Assembly: GCA_963787135.1 (NCBI GenBank)
Contig: CAWBBW010000046.1
Location: 52,177-116,176 of the forward strand
Source of the DNA: Roseiarcus sp963787135
GTDB lineage: Bacteria > Pseudomonadota > Alphaproteobacteria > Rhizobiales > Beijerinckiaceae
DNA: 64,000 bases
Reading direction: 5' to 3'
Shown here: positions 18,099 through 27,252 of the stretch, in pieces
How positions within the stretch are numbered: the first letter of the stretch is position 1
Layout: every line of letters begins with the position of its first letter
Program-made: the position numbers and the translations under genes
The notes under the pieces: model-generated
Database searches by the model: none
What the model was told of the DNA's origin: nothing
Seen by the model: only the letters and a program-made list of their open reading frames with translations

Positions 18099-19612
18099 GG
18101 TCTCAATCCTCCGAGAGAACGCGGCTCGCGGCGATCATCGGACGCCTCCCCGGCCGCACGCCGCAATCCCCTCAGAATGGCTTCCGTCGCCGGAGGCGGC
18201 GTCGCACCGAGCGCGGCCTCGGCCGCGACCGCCAGACCAAGCAGAGCAGCGTCGCGGCCCGCAAGACCGTCGAGCTCCAGTCCCACCGGCAAGCCGGAGT
18301 CCGTAAGACCAACGGGGATGCTGACGCCGGGCGCCCCGATCGCGCAAGTCATGCCGGTGTTGCGGATCAGCACGCCGACTTTGCTGACGGACTTTCCGCC
18401 GACCACGACCTCGTCCTCGAACTCATCTCCGCTCGCGGGGATGACCGGCGCGGTCAAGGGCTCGGTCGGAAAGGCCATTGCGTCGAGCCGGTGGGCGCTA
18501 AAGATCCCGGCGTATTGCGCCCGAACGGCTTCGCGTTGGCGGGTCCGCGCTGCGACCACCACTTCCGGCGGGAAGGCGGCGTCGCGCGCTCTGTCGAAAA
18601 GCCGCCGGGTGTCCCGGCTCGCGATGCGCGCGATCACTTCCGCCGCGTCGAGGTGCAGCCCATGACGGGCGAAGTGGATTGCCAGATCGCCCTTGAAGCC
18701 ATTGATCAGCAAGATCTCGAATACGCGCCAAGCCGCGGGGGCGAAATCGGACACATCGACGTCGATTAGAATCGCGCCCGCGTCGCGCAGACGCGCCGTC
18801 GCCCCATCCGCCACTTTCCGTACGTCGTCGTCCAACCCCTCCCAATGATGGCCGCGCGGCAAGCCGACACGCACTCCCCTGAGCCCGATCTTTGGGATCA
18901 TCTCGCCCGCAATCGCCTCGTGCAGGAGCGCAACGTCGTCGACTGTTCGCGCCATCGGGCCGATCGTATCCAGATCGAGCGCCAGCGGCACGACACCCTC
19001 GTCCGAATAGAGTTTGCGGACGCCCGCGATCGAGGGGCGCAGCGCCGAAGTTCCGCAAAAGGCCGAGGGAATGCGCACGGAGCCTGCGGTGTCCGATCCG
19101 AGTCCCGCCGCGACTATTCGCGCCGCGAGCGCGGCCGCGGTTCCGCCGCTCGAGCCTCCCGGGGTGCGGGCCGGATCGTGGGGATTGCGGACGAAGCCGA
19201 AGACGGGGTTGGAAGATGTGCCGCCGCCTGCGAGCTCATGCATGTTGGCTTTGCCGAACAAGAGCGCGCCCGCGCGCCAGAGCGTCGCTGCAACGGGCGC
19301 GTCGGCCTGGGGCATGTAGGACTTCATAGTCTCAGTTCCGGCGGAGGTCGGGAAGCCGACGGTGTCGATATTGTCCTTGACCACGACGGGGAGCCCGCCG
19401 AGCCGTCCGAGCCGCGCCCCGCGCAGCCGCGCCTTGTCGACGCCGCGAGCCTCCTCGAGTAGGCGATCCTCGTCCATCCAGGCGATCGCATTGAGCCCCT
19501 CAAGCGCGCGCTGCCGCTCGATCAGGCGCGCCGTGTAGGCCTCGGCCTTCATCGCGCCATCGCGGATATGCGCGACGGCCTCGCGAGCGGAAAGATCGAT
19601 CGGGTCAGCCAC
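18095..19612 (-). CDS. Amidase signature family hydrolase
   Basis: 505 residues with the complete Ser-cisSer-Lys triad of the amidase signature family: Lys79 in VVVKDNID, Ser154 in TPGGSSGGTAA and nucleophile Ser178 in LGSDTAGSVRIPSAFCG. It hydrolyses an amide to a carboxylic acid and ammonia. It is not an obvious GatA since no gatB or gatC is nearby. It lies 5 bp after an alcohol dehydrogenase stop and overlaps the next oxidoreductase by 4 bp. Its place in an operon with an ABC importer suggests that an imported amide, or an amide side product, is processed; the substrate cannot be read from the sequence. Confidence 0.88.
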   Translation of the reverse strand: MADPIDLSAREAVAHIRDGAMKAEAYTARLIERQRALEGLNAIAWMDEDRLLEEARGVDKARLRGARLGRLGGLPVVVKDNIDTVGFPTSAGTETMKSYMPQADAPVAATLWRAGALLFGKANMHELAGGGTSSNPVFGFVRNPHDPARTPGGSSGGTAAALAARIVAAGLGSDTAGSVRIPSAFCGTSALRPSIAGVRKLYSDEGVVPLALDLDTIGPMARTVDDVALLHEAIAGEMIPKIGLRGVRVGLPRGHHWEGLDDDVRKVADGATARLRDAGAILIDVDVSDFAPAAWRVFEILLINGFKGDLAIHFARHGLHLDAAEVIARIASRDTRRLFDRARDAAFPPEVVVAARTRQREAVRAQYAGIFSAHRLDAMAFPTEPLTAPVIPASGDEFEDEVVVGGKSVSKVGVLIRNTGMTCAIGAPGVSIPVGLTDSGLPVGLELDGLAGRDAALLGLAVAAEAALGATPPPATEAILRGLRRAAGEASDDRREPRSLGGLRP

Positions 19613-19617
19613 GGCGT

Positions 19618-20724
19618 TCAGCTGACCGTCATCTGCAACACCGGCTTGACCACCTTCCCCGTTTCGGAATCGTGCAGCGCGTCGTTGATCCTGTCAAAGG
19701 GATAGAAGGTGACAAGCTTGTCGAAGGGGAAACGGCCCTGCATGAAGAGTTCGATCAGGACGGGGATGAACACCTGCGGCGTCGCGTCTCCCTCGACGAT
19801 GCCCCGAAACTTGCGGCCCGCTGTCATCAGGCCCATCAGGTCGAGCGTCACTTCGGTCCCGAGCGGAGCGGCGCCGACGGTGCCGCATTCGCCGCGCAGG
19901 GCAAGGCTGTCGACCGCCTTGCGGATGACCGCGGGCGCTCCCGTTGTGTCGAAGGAGAAGGTCGCGCCGCCGCCGGTCGCCTCGGCGACCTGCGCGACAA
20001 GGTCCGGATCGGCGCCGTCGATCGTATGCGTCGCGCCGAGTTCGCGGGCAAGCGCAAGACGCTCCGGGTTGAGATCGACCGCAACGACAGTCGTCGCGCC
20101 GACCACCTTCGCCGCCAAGACGGCGCTCAGGCCGACCGAACCGGCGCCGAACACTGCAAGCAAATCGCCGACGCCAACCTTGAGCGCATTGATGATCGCC
20201 CCGGCCCCGGTCTGCACGCCGCAGGCGAGCGGCCCAAGCAGGTGCAGCGGGGCGTCCTTACGCACCTTGACGACATTGCGCGGATGGCAGAGCGCGTAGC
20301 TCGCGAACGACGACTGGCCGAAGAAGTTGCCGTGGATGACCTCGCCGCCGTTCGAGATCGGGCTCGTCCCGTCGGGCCTGAGGCCCGCAAAATTATAGCC
20401 GAAGAAGTCGTGGCAGTAGCCCGCTTCGTCGTCGCGGCAGCTAGGGCAATGGCCGCAGGAATTGTACGACATCACGACATGATCGCCCGGCGAGACGCCG
20501 CTGACGAAGCGCCCCGCCTTGACCACAATTCCTGCGCCCTCGTGTCCGAGGACGATCGGTTGGGGCACCGGAAAGGCCTGGTCGCGCATCGCCAGGTCGG
20601 TGTGACAGACGCCGGTCGCGACGAGCCTGACCAGGATCTCGTCGTCGCGCGGCTCGGCGAGATCGACCATTTCCAGCGACATCGGCGCGGCCCGGGCGCG
20701 GGTCACCGCGGCTTGAATTCTCAT
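19618..20724 (-). CDS. Zinc-dependent alcohol dehydrogenase, aryl/secondary alcohol type
   Basis: 368-residue medium-chain zinc alcohol dehydrogenase. Catalytic zinc ligands are Cys40 (GVCHTDLA) and His61-Glu62 (LGHEGAG), with a further Cys in PLACGVQTGAGA; the structural zinc cysteines are 90, 93, 96 and 104. NAD binding is AVFGAGSVGLSAVLAAK followed by an acidic VDLN. The pattern is that of aryl-alcohol dehydrogenases (XylB/benzyl alcohol type). Its place between the importer and the carboxylase genes suggests oxidation of an alcohol to the carbonyl compound that is then carboxylated. GC-rich flank, no own promoter visible; 52 bp separate it from livM. Confidence 0.87.
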   Translation of the reverse strand: MRIQAAVTRARAAPMSLEMVDLAEPRDDEILVRLVATGVCHTDLAMRDQAFPVPQPIVLGHEGAGIVVKAGRFVSGVSPGDHVVMSYNSCGHCPSCRDDEAGYCHDFFGYNFAGLRPDGTSPISNGGEVIHGNFFGQSSFASYALCHPRNVVKVRKDAPLHLLGPLACGVQTGAGAIINALKVGVGDLLAVFGAGSVGLSAVLAAKVVGATTVVAVDLNPERLALARELGATHTIDGADPDLVAQVAEATGGGATFSFDTTGAPAVIRKAVDSLALRGECGTVGAAPLGTEVTLDLMGLMTAGRKFRGIVEGDATPQVFIPVLIELFMQGRFPFDKLVTFYPFDRINDALHDSETGKVVKPVLQMTVS

Positions 20725-20775
20725 GACGCGAATTCCTCCCTCGATTGGGTTCGAACACGTTCGCGCACGGCGCGG

Positions 20776-21816
20776 TCAGCCGCCCGGCCCTACGGGTTCG
20801 TCGGACTTTCGCCCATGGCCAGCCGGGAGGCGCAGCCGGTAACCGACCGGCAGGAGACGAATGCCGAAGCGGCTTTCGATCTCGCCCCAGAGGCCGCGCG
20901 GCAGGAACAGCGCGAAGAGAATGGCGACAATGCCCAATCCCGCCATGTACCAGACGCCGTTCTCGCCGAACTCGTTTTGCAGAACGAAGAACAAGACCGC
21001 CCCAAGGATCGGCCCCTCGAACGTGCCAAGACCACCGACCAGCGCCATCAGGATCATGTAGGCGGTCCACTGCACGCCGAAATTGGTCTTCGGCTGAAAG
21101 GTGACGGAGGTCGCGAGCCAGAGGACGCCGGCCAGCGCACAACCGAAGGCCGCCAGGACAAAGACCGTTCGCTTGGCGGCCTGGACCCTGACGCCGACCG
21201 AGGCTGCCGCCTCCTCGTCGTCGCGTATGGCCTGGATCGACGCGCCGAACGGGCTGCGCAAGAGCATGAAGATCGCCCCGAGCAGCACGAGCATCGAGGC
21301 AAGCGCCAGCCAGTAATTGGTCGCAAGACGCTGCTCATGGGTGAAGGCGTTGAGCGAGATCATCGACGTGCCGGTCTCGCCCTGGATCAGAGGGTCCTGG
21401 TTGACAAGGAGGTGTAGCGCTTCGGCCAACACCCACATGCCGATCGAGAACTCCCCGCCGCGCAGCCTCAACATGAAGAAGGAGATCGGGACCGCCAAAA
21501 CGGCCGCGCCAACGGCCCCCGCGATCAGGGACGGGTAGGCGGGAAATCCGTGCACGGAGAGCTGGATCGAAAAATAGGCGCCGATGCCGAAAAAGGCCTG
21601 CTGCCCGACCGAGACAAGGCCGGCGTATCCGGCGAGCGCATTCCACATCGAAGCCAGGATGACGTAGACGAAGAGCGTCGTCAGCTTGTCGACGACATTC
21701 GCGCTCCCGATCAGCGGCGTGACCGCCAGCAGGACGACGATGATCGCGACCGCGGCTCCCGACGCCGCAAACTCGCGGGTCCAACGCTCGACCGCGAATG
21801 TCGGCGCTCCGCTCAT
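20776..21816 (-). CDS. Branched-chain-type ABC transporter permease (LivM family)
   Basis: About 346 residues, polytopic, with the LivM landmarks GYAGLVSVGQQAFFGIGAY and the cytoplasmic EAA-like loop SIQAIRDDEEAAASVGV. The start at 21816 (MSGAPTFAV) overlaps the livH-like stop as ATGA, so the longer open frame upstream is rejected. With the neighbouring LivH, LivF, LivG and periplasmic protein it forms a complete HAAT-family importer. These systems take up branched-chain amino acids, amides, urea or aromatic acids. The operon points to the carbon substrate of the island, but the ligand cannot be told. Confidence 0.88.
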   Translation of the reverse strand: MSGAPTFAVERWTREFAASGAAVAIIVVLLAVTPLIGSANVVDKLTTLFVYVILASMWNALAGYAGLVSVGQQAFFGIGAYFSIQLSVHGFPAYPSLIAGAVGAAVLAVPISFFMLRLRGGEFSIGMWVLAEALHLLVNQDPLIQGETGTSMISLNAFTHEQRLATNYWLALASMLVLLGAIFMLLRSPFGASIQAIRDDEEAAASVGVRVQAAKRTVFVLAAFGCALAGVLWLATSVTFQPKTNFGVQWTAYMILMALVGGLGTFEGPILGAVLFFVLQNEFGENGVWYMAGLGIVAILFALFLPRGLWGEIESRFGIRLLPVGYRLRLPAGHGRKSDEPVGPGG

Positions 21817-22715
21817 TCGCCGAGCCCCAGCGAGGAACGAAGACCGCCGCGCGAACGGCTCCAGTCCCGGAACATCCGGATGCCGAGCACGGCGAGAAAC
21901 GTAAGATGTCCCGCGAGAAGAAACCACTTCGGGTCGAGCGCGGCGCCGATCGACTGGGCGAGACCAAGGACGATCCCCCCGATCAGCGTCCCCCACAGCG
22001 ATCCGATCCCGCCGATCACCACCGCCTCGAAAGCGAAAATGAGCTGCATCGGGCCGGAATATGGATCGAACGTGGCGCGCATCGCGAGCATCGTGCCGGC
22101 GATGGCGACGGTCGCGACCGCTATGGCGGCCGCAATCGCATAAACGGCGCGCGCATTGACGCCGACGAGTTCGGCCGTGTCCGGGTCCTCCGCCGTCGCT
22201 CGGATGGCCCGGCCGAGCGAGGTGTGTTTGAGAAACAGGGAAAGGCCGCCAAGAAGGACGACCGCCAGCGCAAAAATCAAAGCCCCAATATAGCTGACGG
22301 TGAGCTGGCCGGTGATTTCGAGGCTGTCGAAAGCAAGGTCGCCGATCATATCGCCAAGGGAGCGCGTATCGGCCCCGTAGGCTTCAAACAGCATGTTCTG
22401 TATTGTGATGGACAGGCCAAAGGTCGCCAGCAGCGGCACGAGCATGCCCGAGCGCAGGCTGCGCTCCAGGATCCCGCGCTGCAGGAGCCATCCCAGCGCA
22501 GCCATGATCGGCAGGACCGCGAGCAGCGCGAGGAATGGCGAGATGCCGGCATAATCCGAGATCGAGAAGACGAGGAATGCCGACAGGATCGCGAGGTCGC
22601 CGTGCGCAAGATTGATGATGCGCATCACGCCAAACATCAGCGACAAGCCGCAGGCGAGAAGCGCGTAATAGCCGCCGAGCAGGACCCCTTGCACAATGAG
22701 ATTGACGATGCTCAT
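21813..22715 (-). CDS. Branched-chain-type ABC transporter permease (LivH family)
   Basis: 300 residues, about eight membrane helices. LivH signatures are GGYYALLACGLSLMFGVMRIINLAHGD near the N-terminus (only its core matters: FGVMRIINLAHGD) and AIRATAEDPDTAELVGV in the cytoplasmic coupling loop. It overlaps livF by 4 bp and livM by 4 bp. It forms the translocation pore with LivM. Confidence 0.88.
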   Translation of the reverse strand: MSIVNLIVQGVLLGGYYALLACGLSLMFGVMRIINLAHGDLAILSAFLVFSISDYAGISPFLALLAVLPIMAALGWLLQRGILERSLRSGMLVPLLATFGLSITIQNMLFEAYGADTRSLGDMIGDLAFDSLEITGQLTVSYIGALIFALAVVLLGGLSLFLKHTSLGRAIRATAEDPDTAELVGVNARAVYAIAAAIAVATVAIAGTMLAMRATFDPYSGPMQLIFAFEAVVIGGIGSLWGTLIGGIVLGLAQSIGAALDPKWFLLAGHLTFLAVLGIRMFRDWSRSRGGLRSSLGLGE

Positions 22716-23443
22716 GCCCGCCCTCGCGCGATGGTCCCGGCGCGATGGAGGCCGAAATAAGCGTCGACAATCTGGTCACGCGTCACCGCCGCGGCGGGAC
22801 TGTCGAGGACGATGCGGCCCTCGAGCATGCACATCACCCGCGTCGCGACGCTGAGCGCGCGGCTGAGCTCCTGTTCCACAAGGACGAGCGTCGCTCCGCC
22901 CGCGAGCAGCGACCGCAACGATCGATAAAGTTGCTCTATGACCACAGGCGCCAATCCGAGCGAGACCTCGTCGAGCAGGATCAGGCGCGGATTGGTCATC
23001 AGCGCGCGGCCGATCGCCGCCGCCTGCCGCTCGCCGCCCGAAAGATTCCCCGTCAGCGCGTCCCTGCGGGCGCGCAGCATGGGGAAAAGCTCCATCACCG
23101 CATCCAGCGTCCAGTATCCGCGGCGGCCAACCCGCATCGCGACCTGAAGATTTTCCTGCACCGTCATGCCGCCGAACAGGCGGCGCCCCTCAGGCACCAG
23201 CGCGATGCCTTGCGCAACGCGTCTGTGCGCGCGCAGGGCCGTGACATCGGTTCCGTCGAACATGATGGCGCCGGAGGCGGGCGCGTGCGCGCCGGCGATG
23301 GCGCGCAAGAGCGTCGACTTGCCCGCCCCGTTGGCGCCGACAAGCGCCACAATTTCGCCTTTGCCAATGGCGAACGAGACTTCGCGCACGGCTTGCAGGA
23401 GGCCGTGGCGCACGTCGAGCTGGTCGACTGCGAGCAGGCTCAC
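22712..23443 (-). CDS. ABC transporter ATP-binding protein (LivF family)
   Basis: 243 residues with Walker A GANGAGKSTLLRAI, signature LSGGERQAAAIGRAL, Walker B LILLDEVSLGLAP and the switch His region VLVEQELSRAL. LivF proteins pair with LivG to energise HAAT importers. It overlaps both neighbours by 4 bp. Confidence 0.88.
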   Translation of the reverse strand: MSLLAVDQLDVRHGLLQAVREVSFAIGKGEIVALVGANGAGKSTLLRAIAGAHAPASGAIMFDGTDVTALRAHRRVAQGIALVPEGRRLFGGMTVQENLQVAMRVGRRGYWTLDAVMELFPMLRARRDALTGNLSGGERQAAAIGRALMTNPRLILLDEVSLGLAPVVIEQLYRSLRSLLAGGATLVLVEQELSRALSVATRVMCMLEGRIVLDSPAAAVTRDQIVDAYFGLHRAGTIARGRA

Positions 23444-24192
23444 GTCGCGCCGCTTCCCAGATAGGCGTCGACGACCGCCGCGTCGGACATCACCCTCCGG
23501 GGGTCTCCGTCCGCGATGATGCGGCCGGAGACCATGCAGACCAGCCGCTCGACCACTTGCAGGAGAACGTGGACGATGTGCTCGATCCAGACGATCGCCA
23601 TGCCGCGCCTCCGCATCTCGCGGATCGTCCCGACAAGCTGGTCGGTTTCCTCGTCGGTAAGCCCGCCGCCGATTTCGTCGAGCAGCACGACCACGGGATC
23701 GGTCGCGAGCGCCCGTGCGAGCTCCAGGCGCTTGCGATCGAGAAGGCCTAGCGTCTCGGCGCGCCGATTGGCCACCGCAAGCATGTCGCAGAGTTCAAGC
23801 GAGTCCACACAATTTCGATAGGCTTTGGCGCCGCGGAGTTTTCCCCCCGCCGTCGCAGCGACATAGACGTTTTCGAAAACGGTCATGCCGCCGAAAGGCC
23901 TCGGCACCTGATGCGTCTTGGCGATGCCGAGGCGACTTCGGTCGGAGGCGTCCGCCCCCGTGATGTTGACGCCGCGAAAATGCACCGTGCCGCCGGAAGC
24001 CGGCAGTCCGCCGGCGAGCACGCTCAACAACGTGGTTTTTCCGGCGCCGTTGGGACCGACGATGCCGACAGCTTCGTCGGCCCCGACGGAAAAGTTCACC
24101 TGGTCGAGAACCGTCAGCGCACCGAACCGCTTGGTGATGCTGGCGCCGTCGAGGATGGCGCCTGTCCCTTGCGGCGACACGTGTGGGCTCAA
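23440..24192 (-). CDS. ABC transporter ATP-binding protein (LivG family)
   Basis: 250 residues with Walker A GPNGAGKTTLLSVL and Walker B VVVLLDEIGGGL. The signature position reads ETLGLLDRKRLELARAL, so the usual LSGGxxR is replaced by LGLLDRKR, as in many LivG proteins. The start is a TTG at 24192 overlapping the substrate-binding-protein stop (TTGA); a GTG four codons on is an alternative. No Shine-Dalgarno is evident, which fits translational coupling. It contains the LivG-type IVWIEHIVHVL segment with the switch His. Confidence 0.86.
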   Translation of the reverse strand: MSPHVSPQGTGAILDGASITKRFGALTVLDQVNFSVGADEAVGIVGPNGAGKTTLLSVLAGGLPASGGTVHFRGVNITGADASDRSRLGIAKTHQVPRPFGGMTVFENVYVAATAGGKLRGAKAYRNCVDSLELCDMLAVANRRAETLGLLDRKRLELARALATDPVVVLLDEIGGGLTDEETDQLVGTIREMRRRGMAIVWIEHIVHVLLQVVERLVCMVSGRIIADGDPRRVMSDAAVVDAYLGSGAT

Positions 24193-25529
24193 CCGTTATA
24201 GGGGCGCAGTTGGGCCTGAACCGGAACGTTCTTGTCGTTCGCGTTCTCGGTGATGACCAAGTCGAGCTTGAACTTGCTGCCCGGCTTGGCCTTGATCCAC
24301 TGCGTGCCGATGATCGGCGTGTTGAAGCAGTTCGGCACCGGTCCCTTGGTGAAATCGATCGGACCGACCGTGGTTGGGGTTTTCAGCGTGCTTAACGCCT
24401 TCGCGACACCCGCCTTGTCGGTCGGATTCCCGCTCGCCTGCAGCGCCGCGATCCCGGCGTCGAACAGCGACATTGTCGCACCGAGCTGCTGCGTCCATTG
24501 CTTGCCCGACGCCTTCTCGTAGCCTTCGGCGATTTCGTTGGAGGCCAGTCCGGTGAGAGGCGACTTATAGGGGAAGTCCTTATGCCAGTAGCAGGCGCTG
24601 GCGATGCCGGGACCGAGAGAACCCAGCGCCTCGACCTGCGAAGGGAAGAGGCCCGTCTTGGCGATCTGCGCGATCTTCACCATCTTGGTGTAGCCCTGCT
24701 GCGCGGCTTGTCGCCAGAAGGTGGCGAAGTCAGGCGGGATCGGGAACGTGTTGAAGATTTCGCAGTTCTCGGCCTTGAACTTGGCGATCTGCGACGAAAA
24801 ATCGGTCGTACCGTCTTCGTAGCCGCCGGGATCGACGATAGTGAAGCCAGCTTTCGCCAGGGCCGGGGCGAGATGCTCGCGGATCCCATTGCCGTCGGCG
24901 TCGTTGGGATAGAGAACGGCGACTTTCTTGTTGGTCTTCACCGGCCCGTTCCACTGCGAGACATAGCAGTTGAAGAAGTCGTGGGCGCCGAAGCTGAAGA
25001 GATAGCTCCACTTGAACGGCGACGGCTGCCCCGGCTTCGCGCCGCGGCCGAAATAGAACGCCTCCCACGGCATGACGGTCGAAAGGCTGGGAACTCCCGC
25101 CGCCTCGCATGCGTCCGCGACAGGGTTGACGACTTCTGGAGTCGAGGTCGACAGCATCATGTCGACCTTGTCGCTTTCGATGAGCTCCTTGGCGAGCTGT
25201 CCGGAGCGCACGGGGTCCGACTGTGTATCCTTGTTGATGATCTCGACGCCGTATGTCTTTCCGCCAATCGCGACGCCCTTTTCCAGCGCCTTGCGGACCT
25301 GCGTCAGAATGTAGGGATCGGTTTCGCCGAACCCGGCCAGCGGGCCTGTCAGCGGGCTCACGAACCCGACCTTGAGGGTCGCATCCGCGGCTCGCGCAGG
25401 GTTCGCGAGAGCGACCGTCCCGGCCATCGCCAGTGCGCCGACGCCATATCCCGCCGTCTTGACGAAGTCGCGCCGCGTGACCGCCAGGGGATCCGCCCCC
25501 GTCTGGCGCCCTGATTGTTTCTCGTCCAT
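24189..25529 (-). CDS. Tat-exported ABC transporter substrate-binding protein (LivK family)
   Basis: 446 residues. ATG at 25529 has GGGAGGA six bases upstream. The N-terminus carries a twin-arginine signal (TRRDFVKTAGYGVGA) with cleavage likely after ANPARA, so the protein folds before export to the periplasm. The mature part is a type I periplasmic binding fold (KVGFVSPLTGPLAGFGE; VAVLYPNDADGNGI). It is the first of five importer genes in tight overlap. A 181-bp gap before it, following the carboxyltransferase, could hold a second promoter. The ligand is not evident; its mid-operon position suggests the alcohol, ketone or amide handled by the neighbours. Confidence 0.88.
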   Translation of the reverse strand: MDEKQSGRQTGADPLAVTRRDFVKTAGYGVGALAMAGTVALANPARAADATLKVGFVSPLTGPLAGFGETDPYILTQVRKALEKGVAIGGKTYGVEIINKDTQSDPVRSGQLAKELIESDKVDMMLSTSTPEVVNPVADACEAAGVPSLSTVMPWEAFYFGRGAKPGQPSPFKWSYLFSFGAHDFFNCYVSQWNGPVKTNKKVAVLYPNDADGNGIREHLAPALAKAGFTIVDPGGYEDGTTDFSSQIAKFKAENCEIFNTFPIPPDFATFWRQAAQQGYTKMVKIAQIAKTGLFPSQVEALGSLGPGIASACYWHKDFPYKSPLTGLASNEIAEGYEKASGKQWTQQLGATMSLFDAGIAALQASGNPTDKAGVAKALSTLKTPTTVGPIDFTKGPVPNCFNTPIIGTQWIKAKPGSKFKLDLVITENANDKNVPVQAQLRPYNG

Positions 25530-25710
25530 GTCTTCCTCCCGATGTCGGGGGAGACGCGAAACGCGAAGCATGAAGCCAGCTCCGCCTTGGTCCCCTCCCG
25601 AAGTCCATTCTGATGTTAGCGCCCCTGAACGCCCCCTGTCGCCATGTTTTTTCGCGCATCGGCGGCCGACATCGGGGAACCGAGTGTGACCGTGTGTCGC
25701 ACCGGCTTCG

Positions 25711-27252
25711 TCAATCGGATCGGTGAGCCGGAACGGGCTCGGAGGTTTGTCGCGTCGTAGCGCTCTCCAACGTCCTAGCCTGAGGCGCGCTCGCGCTCGA
25801 AAGCTCGAGACGCAAGCCGGGCTTCTCGACCACAACACGCGACATCTCTGCCCGACGCGCGAGCTCGCTCACCAGCTTGATGACCGGGCGGGCGTCTGGG
25901 TTATAGCGCCGCCGGGCGGGACCCGCGGCCCTAACCGCGTCGACCTGATCGCCCGGCATGGTCGCCCGCAACAGGAATTCCTCGTCGGAGAGGTTGGGCG
26001 GGAAGCGCCGTCGCAGTTCGGCGAGCGAGGGCGGCGGCGGTTCCCTGCGGATTTCGTCGGCGCGGGGGCGCGCGAGAATTCGGTCGATCACGTCCGCATC
26101 CACTGGCCGCGCTGGCCGGCCGAAGCGGCCGAGCACATAGCGGATCACCTGGTCGGGGACGGTGGCGTAGCGCTCCTCGCCCATCACGTTGAACATCGCC
26201 TGGGTGCAGACGATCTGAGGAAACGGCGTCACCATGATTGGATAGCCAAGCTCCGCGCGGACGCGGTCGACCTCGATCATCACCCGAGGCATCAGATGCC
26301 CGAGCTTGACCTCGTCGAGCTGCCGCCTGGTCGTGGTCATCACCCCGCCCGCGACCTGATGGTGGAAGAACCGCGCATCGAACTCGCGCGCCTGCCCGAA
26401 CGGAAGGCCTTCCGCTCGGGCGAGACGCTCCAGATAGTCGCTCATGCGCTGGAGCGCCTGATCGTCGACCTCGACGCTATGGCCGAGCTCCCTGAGGTTC
26501 GCCACCGTTTGCGCGGCCGACGGCAGCGACGTGCCGCCGCCGAGCGGCCCGACCCCGACGTGCAGAACGTCGACGCCGAGATCGGCGGCGACCGTATAGA
26601 CGTAGGGGGCCAGGCCGATCGTGCAGTGCGAATGCAGCTCGAGCGGCAGCCTGCCCTTCGCGGCCTGGATCGCCGGAATCAAGGTCCGTGCGCGGTCGGC
26701 AGCGAGGAGGCCCGCCGGGTCTTTGACGTAAATGCGATCGAGGTTCGGGGACCGGGCGAGGTCGGCCGCGAGGGCCGCGTAGAAGGCGTCGTCATGCGCG
26801 TCGCTGAGCGTATAGGTCAGCGCGCCGACGATCTCGTCCCCGCCCTCCTCGCGGATGATCCTGGCGGTCGCCAGCATCGCGTCGAGATCGTGCATGGGAT
26901 CGAGCACGATGAAGCGGGAGACCCCATTGCGTACAAGGCAGCGGTAGACGAGCCGCATCACCTCTGGATCGAGCGTCTCCCACGAGATGAAGCGGAAACC
27001 CGTCCCGATGAATTGCAACGGCGTATCGGGGACCGCCCGGCGCATAAGGCGAATGCGCTCCCATGGATCCTCGCGGTAGTATTTGACCGCGACGCCCATG
27101 TGCGTGCTGGCGATGAAGTCGATCGCGCGGAAACCGACCCGGTTCATCACCGGAGCAATCTGAAGGCACTGCGGCGTGTTGAGGCCGGTCGCGCCCCAGA
27201 GGCTCTGGTTGCCATCGCGGATCGACACGTCGACCAGCCGGATGCTCGTCAT
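25711..27252 (-). CDS. Biotin-dependent carboxyltransferase subunit, pyruvate-carboxylase-like, divergent active site
   Basis: 513-residue DRE-TIM/HMGL-type carboxyltransferase. The barrel starts with VSIRDGNQSLWGA (Asp13, Gln16) and carries the lysine that is carboxylated in pyruvate carboxylase (Lys177 in YVKDPAGLL), the metal histidines (His207 and His209 in HSHCTIG) and the proton-shuttle Thr (Thr241 in GGGTSLPS). Two family-invariant features are changed: the LLRGAN motif, whose Arg holds the carboxylate of pyruvate, reads FIGTGFR (Thr84 at the Arg position), and HxHD is HSHC. The acceptor is therefore probably not a 2-oxo acid; a ketone is the inference. The ATG overlaps the biotin carboxylase stop (ATGA). 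Confidence 0.85.
   Translation of the reverse strand: MTSIRLVDVSIRDGNQSLWGATGLNTPQCLQIAPVMNRVGFRAIDFIASTHMGVAVKYYREDPWERIRLMRRAVPDTPLQFIGTGFRFISWETLDPEVMRLVYRCLVRNGVSRFIVLDPMHDLDAMLATARIIREEGGDEIVGALTYTLSDAHDDAFYAALAADLARSPNLDRIYVKDPAGLLAADRARTLIPAIQAAKGRLPLELHSHCTIGLAPYVYTVAADLGVDVLHVGVGPLGGGTSLPSAAQTVANLRELGHSVEVDDQALQRMSDYLERLARAEGLPFGQAREFDARFFHHQVAGGVMTTTRRQLDEVKLGHLMPRVMIEVDRVRAELGYPIMVTPFPQIVCTQAMFNVMGEERYATVPDQVIRYVLGRFGRPARPVDADVIDRILARPRADEIRREPPPPSLAELRRRFPPNLSDEEFLLRATMPGDQVDAVRAAGPARRRYNPDARPVIKLVSELARRAEMSRVVVEKPGLRLELSSASAPQARTLESATTRQTSEPVPAHRSD

Noticed and set aside
19672..21417. 581-residue plus-strand open frame
   Set aside because: Antisense to alcohol dehydrogenase and LivM; composition is Arg/Gly/Asp-rich without any domain.
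25530..25838. N-terminal extension of the LivK-like protein
   Set aside because: The ATG at 25529 has a strong ribosome site and opens the Tat signal; the 103 residues upstream have no signal or domain.
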